A DNA stretch of 8,459 nt from JAJRRL01 sp047404195 (GTDB taxonomy: Bacteria; Pseudomonadota; Gammaproteobacteria; JAJRRL01), in assembly GCA_047404195.1 (NCBI GenBank), contig JBDOIU010000001.1, positions 1 through 8,459 on the forward strand, in the 5' to 3' direction. Under the pieces are notes generated by a model. That model saw nothing but the letters and a program-made list of their open reading frames with translations, was not told where the DNA came from and did not search any database. The translations under genes were made by a program, and so were the position numbers. Shown piece by piece: positions 1-6,213 of this stretch (the first letter of the stretch is position 1; each line of letters begins with the position of its first letter).

Positions 1-2
1 TC

Positions 3-671
3 CCTGTTCTTAAATCCATTAGTGCGTTTGTTGCAGACAAAACAGCGGGCAATGCCTCAATCATGACGTTGCTTGATGGCAATAAAGAACTGTGCGATGG
101 TATTGATAAGATGATCGATAAATTAACGCAGATGGTTGCAAGGAAAACTCAATGCATCACCAAGCTTGAAAGACTTAAGCTGCCTTATTGTTTGTTGTTT
201 TTATTGAAAAAACATTTAAGCTTCGTTGCGATGAAACACATCTTGAAAGGGTTTGATGCTCATGGATCTAAAGCAGGCAGTTCGAAGAGGAAGGCCTCAC
301 CGAGTGGGGGATCCAGGGAGAAAGTCTCGCGCATCTCATTGATAACACAAGAACATGCGCCTGCTGCTGCAAGCACACCCCCCGCAGTAGTATCGATTGC
401 TGATAGGTCTAATGAGGTCAGTGCATCAGCAAGCAGTTCAAAGCGGAAGGCTTCTCCGAGTGTGGGGTCAAGGGATAAGGTCCGACGTTTCTCGTTGTTA
501 GCGCAACAACATGCGTCTGTAGCTGTAAGTAAACCACCTAAAGCAGCCTTAATTTCTAATGGCCTCGCGAAGGCCAGCACTGCAGCAGCACGCTCAGAGA
601 TTCAGTCTTCTTCGAAAGGGGCCAGCAAGCATACTTTGGAGAAGCATCCATCGATCATAGATTTAACTTGA
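3..671 (+). CDS. 3' part of an unrecognised protein with a duplicated Ser/Lys-rich tail
   Basis: The frame is open from the left edge (first full codon at 3) to TGA at 669-671, so the ATG at 63 is probably internal and this is the C-terminal 222 residues of a longer protein. I do not recognise a family. The first half is mixed charged sequence with a Leu-rich stretch (about 180-250). From about 279 it becomes low-complexity Ser/Ala/Lys/Pro. Within it a block of about 40 residues is duplicated without gaps (279-398 and 435-554, about 24 of 40 identical), both copies opening with SSKRKASPS. The last residues are IIDLT, resembling a eukaryotic SUMO-interacting motif. A basic, disordered, motif-bearing tail would suit a secreted effector, but that is inference. 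The Bcr/CflA gene follows on the same strand 51 bp downstream. Confidence 0.75.
   Translation, partial: PVLKSISAFVADKTAGNASIMTLLDGNKELCDGIDKMIDKLTQMVARKTQCITKLERLKLPYCLLFLLKKHLSFVAMKHILKGFDAHGSKAGSSKRKASPSGGSREKVSRISLITQEHAPAAASTPPAVVSIADRSNEVSASASSSKRKASPSVGSRDKVRRFSLLAQQHASVAVSKPPKAALISNGLAKASTAAARSEIQSSSKGASKHTLEKHPSIIDLT
279..554 (+). repeat. Internal protein-level duplication, two units of about 120 bp
   Basis: Unit 1 (279-398) and unit 2 (435-554) align without gaps over 40 codons at 156-bp spacing. Shared residues include SSKRKASPS, GSR, a KV pair, SL, a Gln, HA and a PP pair. The nucleotide sequences have diverged, so the duplication is not recent or has been under selection. Confidence 0.8.
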
Positions 672-696
672 CAGATACATCAGTCAAGAGTGCAAT
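668..696 (+). promoter_or_regulatory. Candidate sigma70 promoter for the MFS gene
   Basis: A consensus -35 TTGACA (668-673) overlaps the stop codon of the preceding gene. With a 17-bp spacer it is followed by TGCAAT (691-696), which matches 4 of 6 bases of the -10 but lacks the important second-position A. Read-through from the upstream gene is an equally simple explanation. Confidence 0.3.
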
Positions 697-722
697 AATT
701 AAGCGAAAAATAGGGGGCTACT

Positions 723-1958
723 ATGTTTTCTTCTCGTCAGCGCGAACGCTTTCTTGCTTGTGAATCACGACTAACACGGATTATATTTTGTGGATTATTG
801 GTGTTGATTGGCTTTACTGGCCCATTAACGCTTGATATGTATATTCCTGCGCTCCCTCAGATAGCAAAAGGATTGCATGCTGCGCAAGATCAAGTGCAGT
901 TTACTATGGCTGTTTTCCTGTGTAGTGTTGCAATAACGCAGGTGGTCTATGGCCCATTAATAGATCGTTATGGTCGTAAATCATCATTATTATTCAGTTT
1001 GGTTTGCAGTTTGTTAGGAACTTTGTTGGCATACTTTTCTGTCAATATTGCTATGTTGTATGCTGCTAGAGCTGTGCAGGGTGTTGGAATGGCTGGTGTT
1101 GCCACAGTACTGATTGTGATTACACGTGATATCTTGCATGGAGACAGTTTTACACAGGTTGCTTCTGTTATGTCAGTGTGCTTTGGGCTTGGGCCAGTGA
1201 TTTCTCCTGTCATTGGGGCTCATGTTAGTCATTGGCTTGGTTGGCGATGTGTCTTTTTAGTATTACTCGTGTACACGGTTATTGTTGTGCTTGCTGCGAT
1301 ATTGCTTATTCCAGAAACTGCTTGTGAGAAGCGTCATCAGAAGCTGTCTTTGCCGGTATATGTTCAACGAATTGTTCGAATTTGTGGGCACCCCATATTC
1401 ATACGTAATGCGGTAGCTAAAATGGTTGCTTATGCTGGTTTTATGGTGTTCTACACAGTATCCCCATTTATCTTGCAGCATCATTTATCGGTATCTGTCA
1501 TTCATTTTGGTTGGATTACTTTGGCAATCACGTCATTCATTTTATTGTCAAAATTATGTAATGCCTTATTCATTGGTTTTTTTGGTGTTGAGCGACTGAT
1601 TCGATATTCTTTGATACTCATGTTTTTTGCCGCACTGTCTTTATTCTGCTTTTCACTGGCTGGCTGCTATTCACTTATTGTGGTTGTAGTGCCTTTTCTG
1701 ATGTTCGCTTTTTCTTCAGGTTTTTTGTTTTCAAATACGACTGCTGCTGTTATGGTTGCTACGAAAAAAATCATTTCTGGGTCAGTTGCTTCCTTAATGA
1801 ATTTTTCAACATCGATGTTTGCATTTATTGCAGCTACAGTTGCGGCACACTTGAGTATAGAAACACTGCTGCCGCTGGGCTTGTTGCTTTTGTTCATGAG
1901 CGTGATTCCGCTGGGTGTTTATATCTTCGTGCCTAGGGATCCGCTAGCAATCGAATAG
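723..1958 (+). CDS. MFS multidrug efflux transporter, Bcr/CflA family
   Basis: Proton-coupled drug exporter of the inner membrane, 411 residues, the usual length for Bcr/CflA 12-TM (DHA1) antiporters. TM1 carries the family signature with an acidic residue, LDMYIPALP (37-45). The loop between TM2 and TM3 has MFS motif A as GPLIDRYGRK (77-86). TM4 has motif B, RAVQGVG (116-122), followed by the conserved RD (135-136). TM5 has the antiporter motif C-like GLGPVISPVIG (155-165), then GWR (173-175). The second half is strongly hydrophobic with six further segments. The start at 723 has a purine-rich GGGGG just upstream and a short cytoplasmic N-terminus before TM1. Substrate cannot be told; Bcr (bicyclomycin), CflA (chloramphenicol/florfenicol) and sulfonamide export are known in the family. 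No regulator is adjacent. Confidence 0.93.
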   Translation: MFSSRQRERFLACESRLTRIIFCGLLVLIGFTGPLTLDMYIPALPQIAKGLHAAQDQVQFTMAVFLCSVAITQVVYGPLIDRYGRKSSLLFSLVCSLLGTLLAYFSVNIAMLYAARAVQGVGMAGVATVLIVITRDILHGDSFTQVASVMSVCFGLGPVISPVIGAHVSHWLGWRCVFLVLLVYTVIVVLAAILLIPETACEKRHQKLSLPVYVQRIVRICGHPIFIRNAVAKMVAYAGFMVFYTVSPFILQHHLSVSVIHFGWITLAITSFILLSKLCNALFIGFFGVERLIRYSLILMFFAALSLFCFSLAGCYSLIVVVVPFLMFAFSSGFLFSNTTAAVMVATKKIISGSVASLMNFSTSMFAFIAATVAAHLSIETLLPLGLLLLFMSVIPLGVYIFVPRDPLAIE

Positions 1959-2135
1959 TGTGTGAACATGTGTTGCACGCGGGCAAGGGTTCGTTGGCCC
2001 TGTGAATGTGCTTTGGCTAGAATGCTTGCAAGCTTAACGTGATACCTCAGATTGCCAATACCCCCTATTATTCAATGATCTGGCGTAATGTCAGTACATA
2101 CGGCTGACCACATTGCCCCAAATAAGAGCAATAAA

Positions 2136-2192
2136 TGGACTTTATGTTGTCAATTGTCTATAGTTTGAGTATGTCAGTGCCTTATGTATAGT
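2136..2192 (+). promoter_or_regulatory. Two overlapping candidate sigma70 promoters for the exported Cys-rich protein
   Basis: Distal: TGGACT (2136-2141), 17-bp spacer, TATAGT (2159-2164). Proximal: TTGAGT (2165-2170), 16-bp spacer, TATAGT (2187-2192). Each has 4/6 at -35 and 5/6 at -10. The proximal one would give a leader of about 38 nt including the ribosome binding site. The whole 1959-2236 gap is otherwise without a gene. Confidence 0.45.
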
Positions 2193-2236
2193 GCGTCATA
2201 GTGGTATGAAGCTCTACACAATGGAGGGAGATAAGT

Positions 2237-2647
2237 ATGCTAAAGTATATTCAAATATTTGCCATGGCTATATTCTGTCTGACAGCGTCACTCAATGCCA
2301 ATGCCGTTGACTGTGATGATGTCAGTAATGAGACCTACATTCAAAATATGTGTGAACACGTGCTATGCAAAGTGGGTAGGGTTTTCCTTAATCAGAGTGC
2401 GAATGAAGTCAATTGTGGTAATGCAAGTGTATTACCTAGGGGTATAGCTCTAATTATGGGTTATGATGCAGCTCTAATGATGAGTAAAAGCGGCGAGAGT
2501 CAGTATACTGGAAGCTATGCTGGTACAGAAATCACAGTGTGGGCTAATTTTCAGGAGGAACCTGTTCATATAATGTGTCAAAATACGTTTTCGATCCACG
2601 TCCCACTTGTTGGTGCTCTTGATGCTCTATGTCCTCCTCGTGAGTGA
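2237..2647 (+). CDS. Small exported six-cysteine protein of unknown function
   Basis: 136 residues. The N-terminus is a Sec signal peptide: Lys3, a hydrophobic core (about 5-17), then ANA (21-23) with cleavage expected before Val24. The mature part of about 113 residues has cysteines at 26, 39, 44, 60, 114 and 132; six is an even number, compatible with three disulfides in the periplasm or outside the cell. There is no lipobox, membrane anchor or catalytic motif that I recognise. A strong Shine-Dalgarno site (GGAGGGAG, 2223-2230) sits 6 nt before the ATG. It stands alone, with candidate promoters in front and the CDGSH gene converging from the other side, so context gives no function. Exported small Cys-rich proteins in host-associated bacteria can be inhibitors or secreted factors, but nothing here shows that. 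Confidence 0.8.
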   Translation: MLKYIQIFAMAIFCLTASLNANAVDCDDVSNETYIQNMCEHVLCKVGRVFLNQSANEVNCGNASVLPRGIALIMGYDAALMMSKSGESQYTGSYAGTEITVWANFQEEPVHIMCQNTFSIHVPLVGALDALCPPRE

Positions 2648-2721
2648 CATATTAGTATGAATATTAAAGCTGGCTAGGCTCAGGATAGTGTGTGGCTTTC
2701 TCAGTAGTTGTGGTTTATTTG

Positions 2722-2913
2722 TTAGTCTTGATTTGTATCAGTGATAATGATAGGTCCAAGGCTATCACCTGTGCGCTGATTGTATTCATTATGTGATCCA
2801 TCGCAGTAGGGAAATTTTTTCGATTGCCAGCAGCGACACAGTGCCATACGGTCATCTTGCTTGCAGCAAAGTGCGTCACGCGCAGGGTGCTTATCTGTAT
2901 TGATGATGCTCAT
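2722..2913 (-). CDS. CDGSH iron-sulfur domain protein
   Basis: 63-residue protein with the full CDGSH signature C-x-C-x2-S-x3-P-x-C-D-G-S-H, giving cluster ligands Cys26, Cys28, Cys37 and His41. These bind a redox-active, acid-labile 2Fe-2S cluster in mitoNEET-type proteins. It is a single-domain, soluble, cytoplasmic version without a membrane helix, the common bacterial form of about 60-80 residues. The C-terminal Gly-Pro followed by Ile/Val-type residues (LGPIII) is usual for the fold. There are two additional cysteines (16-17) before the motif. The start is supported by AAGGT a few bases upstream of the ATG. Role in electron transfer or Fe-S handling is known for the family but not specific here. 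It converges with the exported Cys-rich gene, 74 bp apart. Confidence 0.92.
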   Translation of the reverse strand: MSIINTDKHPARDALCCKQDDRMALCRCWQSKKFPYCDGSHNEYNQRTGDSLGPIIITDTNQD

Positions 2914-3073
2914 GTGTTACCTTGGTGTATGTTGTGAATTTGCAGTTGTATGATACACCCGATTGGTAGGGGGTGCACGCAGAAAAATAAAAATAATGTG
3001 GTTGCGCTGATCGTTTAGGTGATTATCTGTTCAGAATGTATTGATAGGGAATGATGTGAATTAAGCTATCTAC

Positions 3074-3099
3074 AAAAAAGCCTGCATGTAGCAGGCTTT
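3074..3099 (-). terminator. Rho-independent terminator of the DUF378 gene
   Basis: Read on the minus strand, AAAGCCTGC (3099-3091) pairs perfectly with GCAGGCTTT (3085-3077) around a 5-nt loop, and the transcript then runs through a U6 tract (3079-3074). It lies about 20 bp past the DUF378 stop codon. It separates this gene from the CDGSH gene, so the two are separate transcripts. Confidence 0.88.
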
Positions 3100-3117
3100 A
3101 TAAATCACATTGGGCGA

Positions 3118-3333
3118 TTAGTCCTTATCGCAGCAGTTTGCACCGCAGCAGGTAAATAGCTTGTAGATACCACATAGGCCTACTAGTATGTACACGATGC
3201 GTCCTACGACAGCGCCAGCACCGAATAGTGTATCAACTAGGTTGAAGTTGAAAGCACCGACTAGGCCCCAGTTTAGAGCGCCAACGATGACTAGAATTAA
3301 TGCAATCCAGTCAATAGTACCCATTTTTTTCAT
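3118..3333 (-). CDS. DUF378 family small membrane protein
   Basis: 71 residues matching DUF378: the N-terminal motif DWIALILVIVGALNWGLVG (8-26) with the diagnostic LNWGLVG, a short linker with LVDTLFG, then a second hydrophobic helix (about 41-59) containing GRIVYILVG and the usual Gly-x-Tyr near its end. It is predicted to span the inner membrane twice. The function of the family is unknown. The C-terminal tail is unusual for its cysteines, C62, C63, C67 and C68, as two CC pairs that could bind metal or form disulfides. The start has AGGGA (3345-3341) 7 nt upstream; Met4 is a less likely alternative. It has its own candidate promoter and a strong terminator, so it is monocistronic. Confidence 0.9.
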   Translation of the reverse strand: MKKMGTIDWIALILVIVGALNWGLVGAFNFNLVDTLFGAGAVVGRIVYILVGLCGIYKLFTCCGANCCDKD

Positions 3334-3370
3334 AATGAACTCCCTGATAGGTGGTTAAAGTGATTATTAA

Positions 3371-3399
3371 ATGATAGTTAATTAAGAATCAAATCACAA
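3371..3399 (-). promoter_or_regulatory. Candidate sigma70 promoter for the DUF378 gene
   Basis: On the minus strand: TTGTGA (3399-3394), 17-bp spacer, TATCAT (3376-3371), with 4/6 and 5/6 matches. Transcription would start near 3364, leaving a leader of about 30 nt with the Shine-Dalgarno site. A perfect TTGACA slightly upstream (3412-3407) has no suitable -10 at 16-18 bp. Confidence 0.5.
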
Positions 3400-3414
3400 G
3401 TTTGAATGTCAATA

Positions 3415-3451
3415 TGGCCAACATTTAGCCTGTGTGCTAATGTTATGGCCA
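3415..3451. repeat. Inverted repeat between DUF378 and tRNA promoters
   Basis: Left arm TGGCCAACATTTAG (3415-3428) and right arm CTAATGTTATGGCCA (3437-3451) are complementary apart from small bulges, around an 8-nt loop. Neither strand has a T tract after it, so it is not a terminator. It sits about 50 bp upstream of each of two divergent predicted promoters, suiting a binding site or a small structured element. Confidence 0.6.
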
Positions 3452-3466
3452 AAAAATACGAATGTC

Positions 3467-3495
3467 TTTACTCAAGATCGCTTGATGGTTAGAAT
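3467..3495 (+). promoter_or_regulatory. Candidate promoter of the tRNA gene
   Basis: TTTACT (3467-3472), 17-bp spacer, TAGAAT (3490-3495), matching 4/6 and 5/6. The predicted start lies about 7 nt before the mature 5' end of the tRNA at 3509. Confidence 0.55.
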
Positions 3496-3508
3496 AACCA
3501 AGATTGAT

Positions 3509-3585
3509 GGGCCCATAGCTCAGTTGGTCAGAGCAGGGGACTCATAATCCCTTGGTCCTAGGTTCAAGTCCTAGTGGGCCCACCA
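3509..3585 (+). tRNA. tRNA with CAT anticodon, probably tRNA-Ile2 (lysidine-modified)
   Basis: A complete 77-nt cloverleaf with encoded CCA. The acceptor stem GGGCCCA (3509-3515) pairs with TGGGCCC (3575-3581). The D stem is GCTC/GAGC (3518-3521, 3531-3534). The anticodon stem GGGGA/TCCCT surrounds CTCATAA with CAT at 3543-3545. The variable loop is TGGTC, and the T stem CTAGG/CCTAG (3558-3562, 3570-3574) holds loop TTCAAGT. By anticodon alone it would be called Met. Compared from memory with E. coli tRNAs, the anticodon arm and variable loop (GACTCATAATC followed by TTGGTC) and the T loop TTCAAGT resemble the minor isoleucine tRNA (ileX/ileY). The CAT is then modified by TilS to lysidine to read AUA. 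It is not an initiator: it lacks the GGG/CCC anticodon-stem pairs and the 1-72 mismatch. Confidence 0.93.
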
Positions 3586-3656
3586 TCAAATGCTTTCAGT
3601 CGTTGTTTTTTGCAGTCAGTGCACGCCGATCATCGGTGCTTCTTTAGCTAGTACTG

Positions 3657-4515
3657 TTAAAGTTGTGATAACAGCCAAGCCCGAAACCTCTCAATCTGTT
3701 TGCCTTTAGATGATCCCTCCTGGCTCACTAAGTAAAAACCCTTTGTGTTCTTGGCTATGGTGCTGCTTACCATTGCTAAGCGGCCGCTCTCAATATCATC
3801 ATTTAGAAAATGTACATTTCCTGCCATGATGTCGTGCCCATGAATTGCAGCCTGACGTACTTGAAGTGTGTTTTGGAAATAGTTGCGTTGCTGTTCGCAG
3901 GGTTCCGCTAGATTAAAGTGCTGGTGATACAGGGTTAGGTTATCGGGTCTTTTGTCTGCAACGACATATAAGTACTTCAGCCCTGCTGAGTCTTTTTTTT
4001 GTATGATCTTGGGGCTTGCAAGCAGTGCTATGTCATCGTTAAATAGGAAGCTGGCATGTGATTTTGGCCAATTGTGATCACCGTAAACAATTGCGCAGTC
4101 ATATTTGGTACTGTCGCAGTGTTCAGGTTGCCAATCGGATGATAACGTCAGTTGAATCTCTGGGTGCTGTGTTTGGAATGCATATAATCTTGGAATCAAC
4201 CAATGCATGGCGTAACTACAGAGCATGTTAACACGGATTGTGTTGGGTGATGTTGGTTGCAAGATGTGTTGCAGATTGAATGCTATGCAATGCCGCATCA
4301 ATGTGCTCAAAATACACCTTGCCAACGTCATTAAGTGTATACTGGTTTTTGCTACGATCGAATAAGGGTTTACCTAGGTAGGTTTCTAGCTGCTTGATGC
4401 TTTGACTGATGGCCGAGTGAGTAACACAACATTCTTGTGCTGCTTTTGTGCAGCTCAGGTGGCGGGCAACAGCGTGGAAGGGGATGAGTGTTTTGAGGGG
4501 CGGTATGGGTTTCAT
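3657..4515 (-). pseudogene. LysR-type regulator (GcvA-like), interrupted by a frameshift
   Basis: The N-terminal part (4515 to TAA at 4230-4228) holds the LysR winged helix-turn-helix: FHAVARHLSCTKAAQ, then HSAISQSIKQLE and KPLFDRS. The C-terminal part (to 3657) lies one base out of phase and holds the effector domain, starting TIRVNML and continuing with WLIPRLYAFQTQHPEI, typical of GcvA/AmpR-like members. Both frames are open together from 4331 to 4228, and the homologous text switches near 4235-4250, around an ACCCAACAC stretch. One extra base (or two lost) explains it. Joined, it would be about 285 residues, normal for the family. The ATG at 4515 is preferred because AAGG lies 7 nt upstream and the protein begins MKPIPPLKTL; the upstream ATG at 4548 has no such site. 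It lies 59 bp after the hydrolase. A sequencing error is possible. Confidence 0.83.
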
Positions 4516-4574
4516 AGTAGGCCTTTCTGAGTCAGTTCTGTATATCATAGCATAATTTGATGTAGCGATGAGCT

Positions 4575-5711
4575 TTACTTGTTGATTGGCCTACAAAGAT
4601 TAGACTGCGCAAATTGAAGTAATATTCGCAACACAGTATCGGTTGCGAGATTTTTATTACTAGCGAAGCTAATGCTCATTTGCGGTTTCGGCAGCCATAT
4701 GACCAGTGTTGTGAATCCGGGTGTGTTGCCAGGGTAATACCAAATGTTGCCACAGGCTGTAGTCATCATCTTATCAAGTGCCATAGAGTAGCGAACAAGT
4801 TTCTTATTATGGCTGGGTTGGCCAGTTATTTTTGAAAGTGGATTTGTCAATAGTTGGTGTGAGTGGCGATTGAGATATTGTTTGTTAAATAAGTCAGCTT
4901 CCCAATGTGCTATATCTGCAGTCGTAGAAACAAGGTATCGCGCAGCTTGGCCAAGCGGCAAGCGCATCAGTGGATTGCTGTTGATAATTTTCCTATATGA
5001 AAAAAAAGTATGTCTCAGTTGCTGTGATGATGTAAAGCGTTGAGACAATTCAGTTGAAAGAGAGTGGTGTGTCACTGCCTCAATCATTTTTCCTAAGATA
5101 AGTGTATTGGTGTCAGAGTATTGCCATTTGCTGCCAGGTTTGAACAATAATCGGGGTGTTGTGAAACGATGTATGATGTCAATGTCACTAAGGTGTGTCA
5201 ACCTTGATTTCGGGCTCTTAAGAAATGCACGATATGACTTGTTCACCCAGTAGTTTGGTATACCACTCGTCATGGTCATGAGTTGCTTAATACTGACGTT
5301 CATCCAGGATTGAGGAAGATTTCTTAATGAAAGACTGTGATATTGCCTGATGAATTGATCAATTGTATGTTCAATGTTGAGTTGATTTTTTTCTTGCATT
5401 TGCAAGATGGTTGCGATAACAAATTGTTTGCTGATGCTGCCGAAATGGAATAAAGTGCGATGCGATGAATGATGAGCATACTCCATGATGGATCTGACTG
5501 CTTCTGCAGTATGCATTATGTCAGACTTTACGTCATAGACAGACACAGATAGTGCTTATGTGTGTAGATTAGATTGCCATTTTTTTACAGCAGTTTGCAG
5601 ATTGATCTGTAGGCTTTTGTGTGATTATGTTGTAGTACAAGATACAGCTGCTAGGGTTGATCCTAGCAGCCATAAGAAAAACCTTTTTTTAAGACGTTTT
5701 AAGGTTTTCAT
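4575..5711 (-). pseudogene. Serine hydrolase (beta-lactamase/DD-peptidase fold), N-terminus lost to two nonsense codons
   Basis: The longest open stretch (GTG 5546 to 4575, 323 residues) has the class C/R61-type fold: GSISKQF with nucleophile Ser and Lys (SxxK, residues 37-40), TSGIPNYW (93-100), YSDTN (143-147) in the YxN position, and YYPGNTPGF (270-278) where family members have HxG or KTG. Only 36 residues precede the nucleophile, too few. Reading the same frame back to ATG 5711 restores the missing part: a basic start (MKTLKRLKKR), a hydrophobic stretch, LAAVSC as a possible lipobox or cleavage region, and LQTAVKKWQSNL leading into LSVSVYD. Two TAA codons interrupt it (5627-5625 and 5558-5556); both are one C-to-T change from CAA. 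The restored protein is 378 codons. The ATG overlaps the SnoaL gene end by 23 nt. Any product from GTG would lack export and has no visible ribosome site. Confidence 0.8.
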
Positions 5712-6129
5712 ACATCACAACATTGTCAAGTTTTGCGGTACCCGTTGCAAATACAAATGTGTCTGAGTAATGCCCGCCAGATTGGTCGCCATCAATCATT
5801 TGCCATGAAAATGAAAAGTTAGCAGTATATGAATCATTATCAAGTCCTTTGAAGATCCCATTATCAACAACATTGGCTGATTGAATCAGTGGCAAGAAGC
5901 CATGAAAAAAATCTCTTGCATTTTTATGACCTTGTGAAGTTGAAACGACTGTACCATTGCTAGTGAATAATGATGAGATATGATCGGCGTCATGTAATTG
6001 TAGGTCAGACATATATTGTTTTATAGTCTGCACTCGCTGTTGTTGAAGGTTAAAGTTGGAATGTGCGTGCACGGTCACTGAAGATATACAGAAAGGAAGT
6101 GCTGTGGCCAGTTTTTTTAAAATATGCAT
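5689..6129 (-). CDS. Exported SnoaL/NTF2-like domain protein
   Basis: 146 residues. The N-terminus MHILKKLATALPFC and following hydrophobic residues form a Sec signal peptide with cleavage expected after VHA (20-22). The mature domain of about 124 residues has the pattern of SnoaL-like/NTF2-fold proteins. An N-terminal helix (VQTIKQYMSDLQLHDADHI) is followed by LFTSNGTVVS, a G-H-K-NARDFF helix, and antiparallel strands ending FVFATGTAKLDNVVMYEN. The fold is a cone-shaped pocket for small molecules and includes enzymes and binding proteins; no catalytic set can be assigned. The start at 6129 is chosen because GGAGA lies 7 nt upstream and a signal peptide follows; the frame is open back to 6231 but that part is non-coding-like and contains the promoter. 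It is the first gene of the minus-strand set and its 3' end overlaps the hydrolase start. Confidence 0.8.
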   Translation of the reverse strand: MHILKKLATALPFCISSVTVHAHSNFNLQQQRVQTIKQYMSDLQLHDADHISSLFTSNGTVVSTSQGHKNARDFFHGFLPLIQSANVVDNGIFKGLDNDSYTANFSFSWQMIDGDQSGGHYSDTFVFATGTAKLDNVVMYENLKTS

Positions 6130-6164
6130 AGATATTCTCCATGTTATGTGAATGAGATAGTGTA

Positions 6165-6193
6165 ATGATATCGCGTGGTTATGCCGCTGGCAA
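6165..6193 (-). promoter_or_regulatory. Candidate sigma70 promoter of the SnoaL-hydrolase-LysR set
   Basis: On the minus strand: TTGCCA (6193-6188, 5/6), 17-bp spacer, TATCAT (6170-6165, 5/6). The start of transcription would be near 6158, about 29 nt before the ATG at 6129 with the GGAGA site in between. Confidence 0.6.
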
Positions 6194-6203
6194 TCGAAGT
6201 TTA

Positions 6204-6209
6204 TTGACA
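6204..6209 (+). promoter_or_regulatory. Consensus -35 hexamer facing the dioxygenase
   Basis: TTGACA matches the -35 consensus perfectly on the plus strand, but no convincing -10 lies 16-18 bp downstream (TAACAA at 6226-6231 is the best). The weak -10 falls within the palindrome at 6214-6230, as would fit an activator-dependent or repressed promoter. Confidence 0.3.
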
Positions 6210-6213
6210 GCTG

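Noticed and set aside
260..580. 106-codon open frame on the minus strand
   Set aside because: It is the antisense shadow of the duplicated Ser/Lys-rich tail; no ribosome site and no family-like sequence.
1981..2000. GGGCAA/TTGGCCC hairpin after the MFS gene as terminator
   Set aside because: The short stem has a bulge and no T tract follows.
2741..2752. GATAATGATA resembling half of a Fur box
   Set aside because: It lies inside the 3' coding end of the CDGSH gene, lacks the second half and is not upstream of a gene.
3621..3645. GC-rich hairpin after the tRNA followed by TTCTTT
   Set aside because: The loop is very tight, the stem is bulged and the T tract is broken; too weak to call as terminator.
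5647..5670. Perfect 9-bp hairpin GCTGCTAGG/CCTAGCAGC as a terminator
   Set aside because: On neither strand does a T run follow directly (a T7 on the plus strand starts 14 nt later). The bases also encode the hydrophobic LLGSTLAA part of the restored signal peptide, so the palindrome is more likely a coincidence of coding. A weak terminator for the SnoaL gene cannot be fully excluded.
5560..5766. 68-codon plus-strand frame rich in Cys
   Set aside because: It lies opposite the lost N-terminus of the hydrolase and the SnoaL gene end, has no ribosome site and no recognisable sequence.
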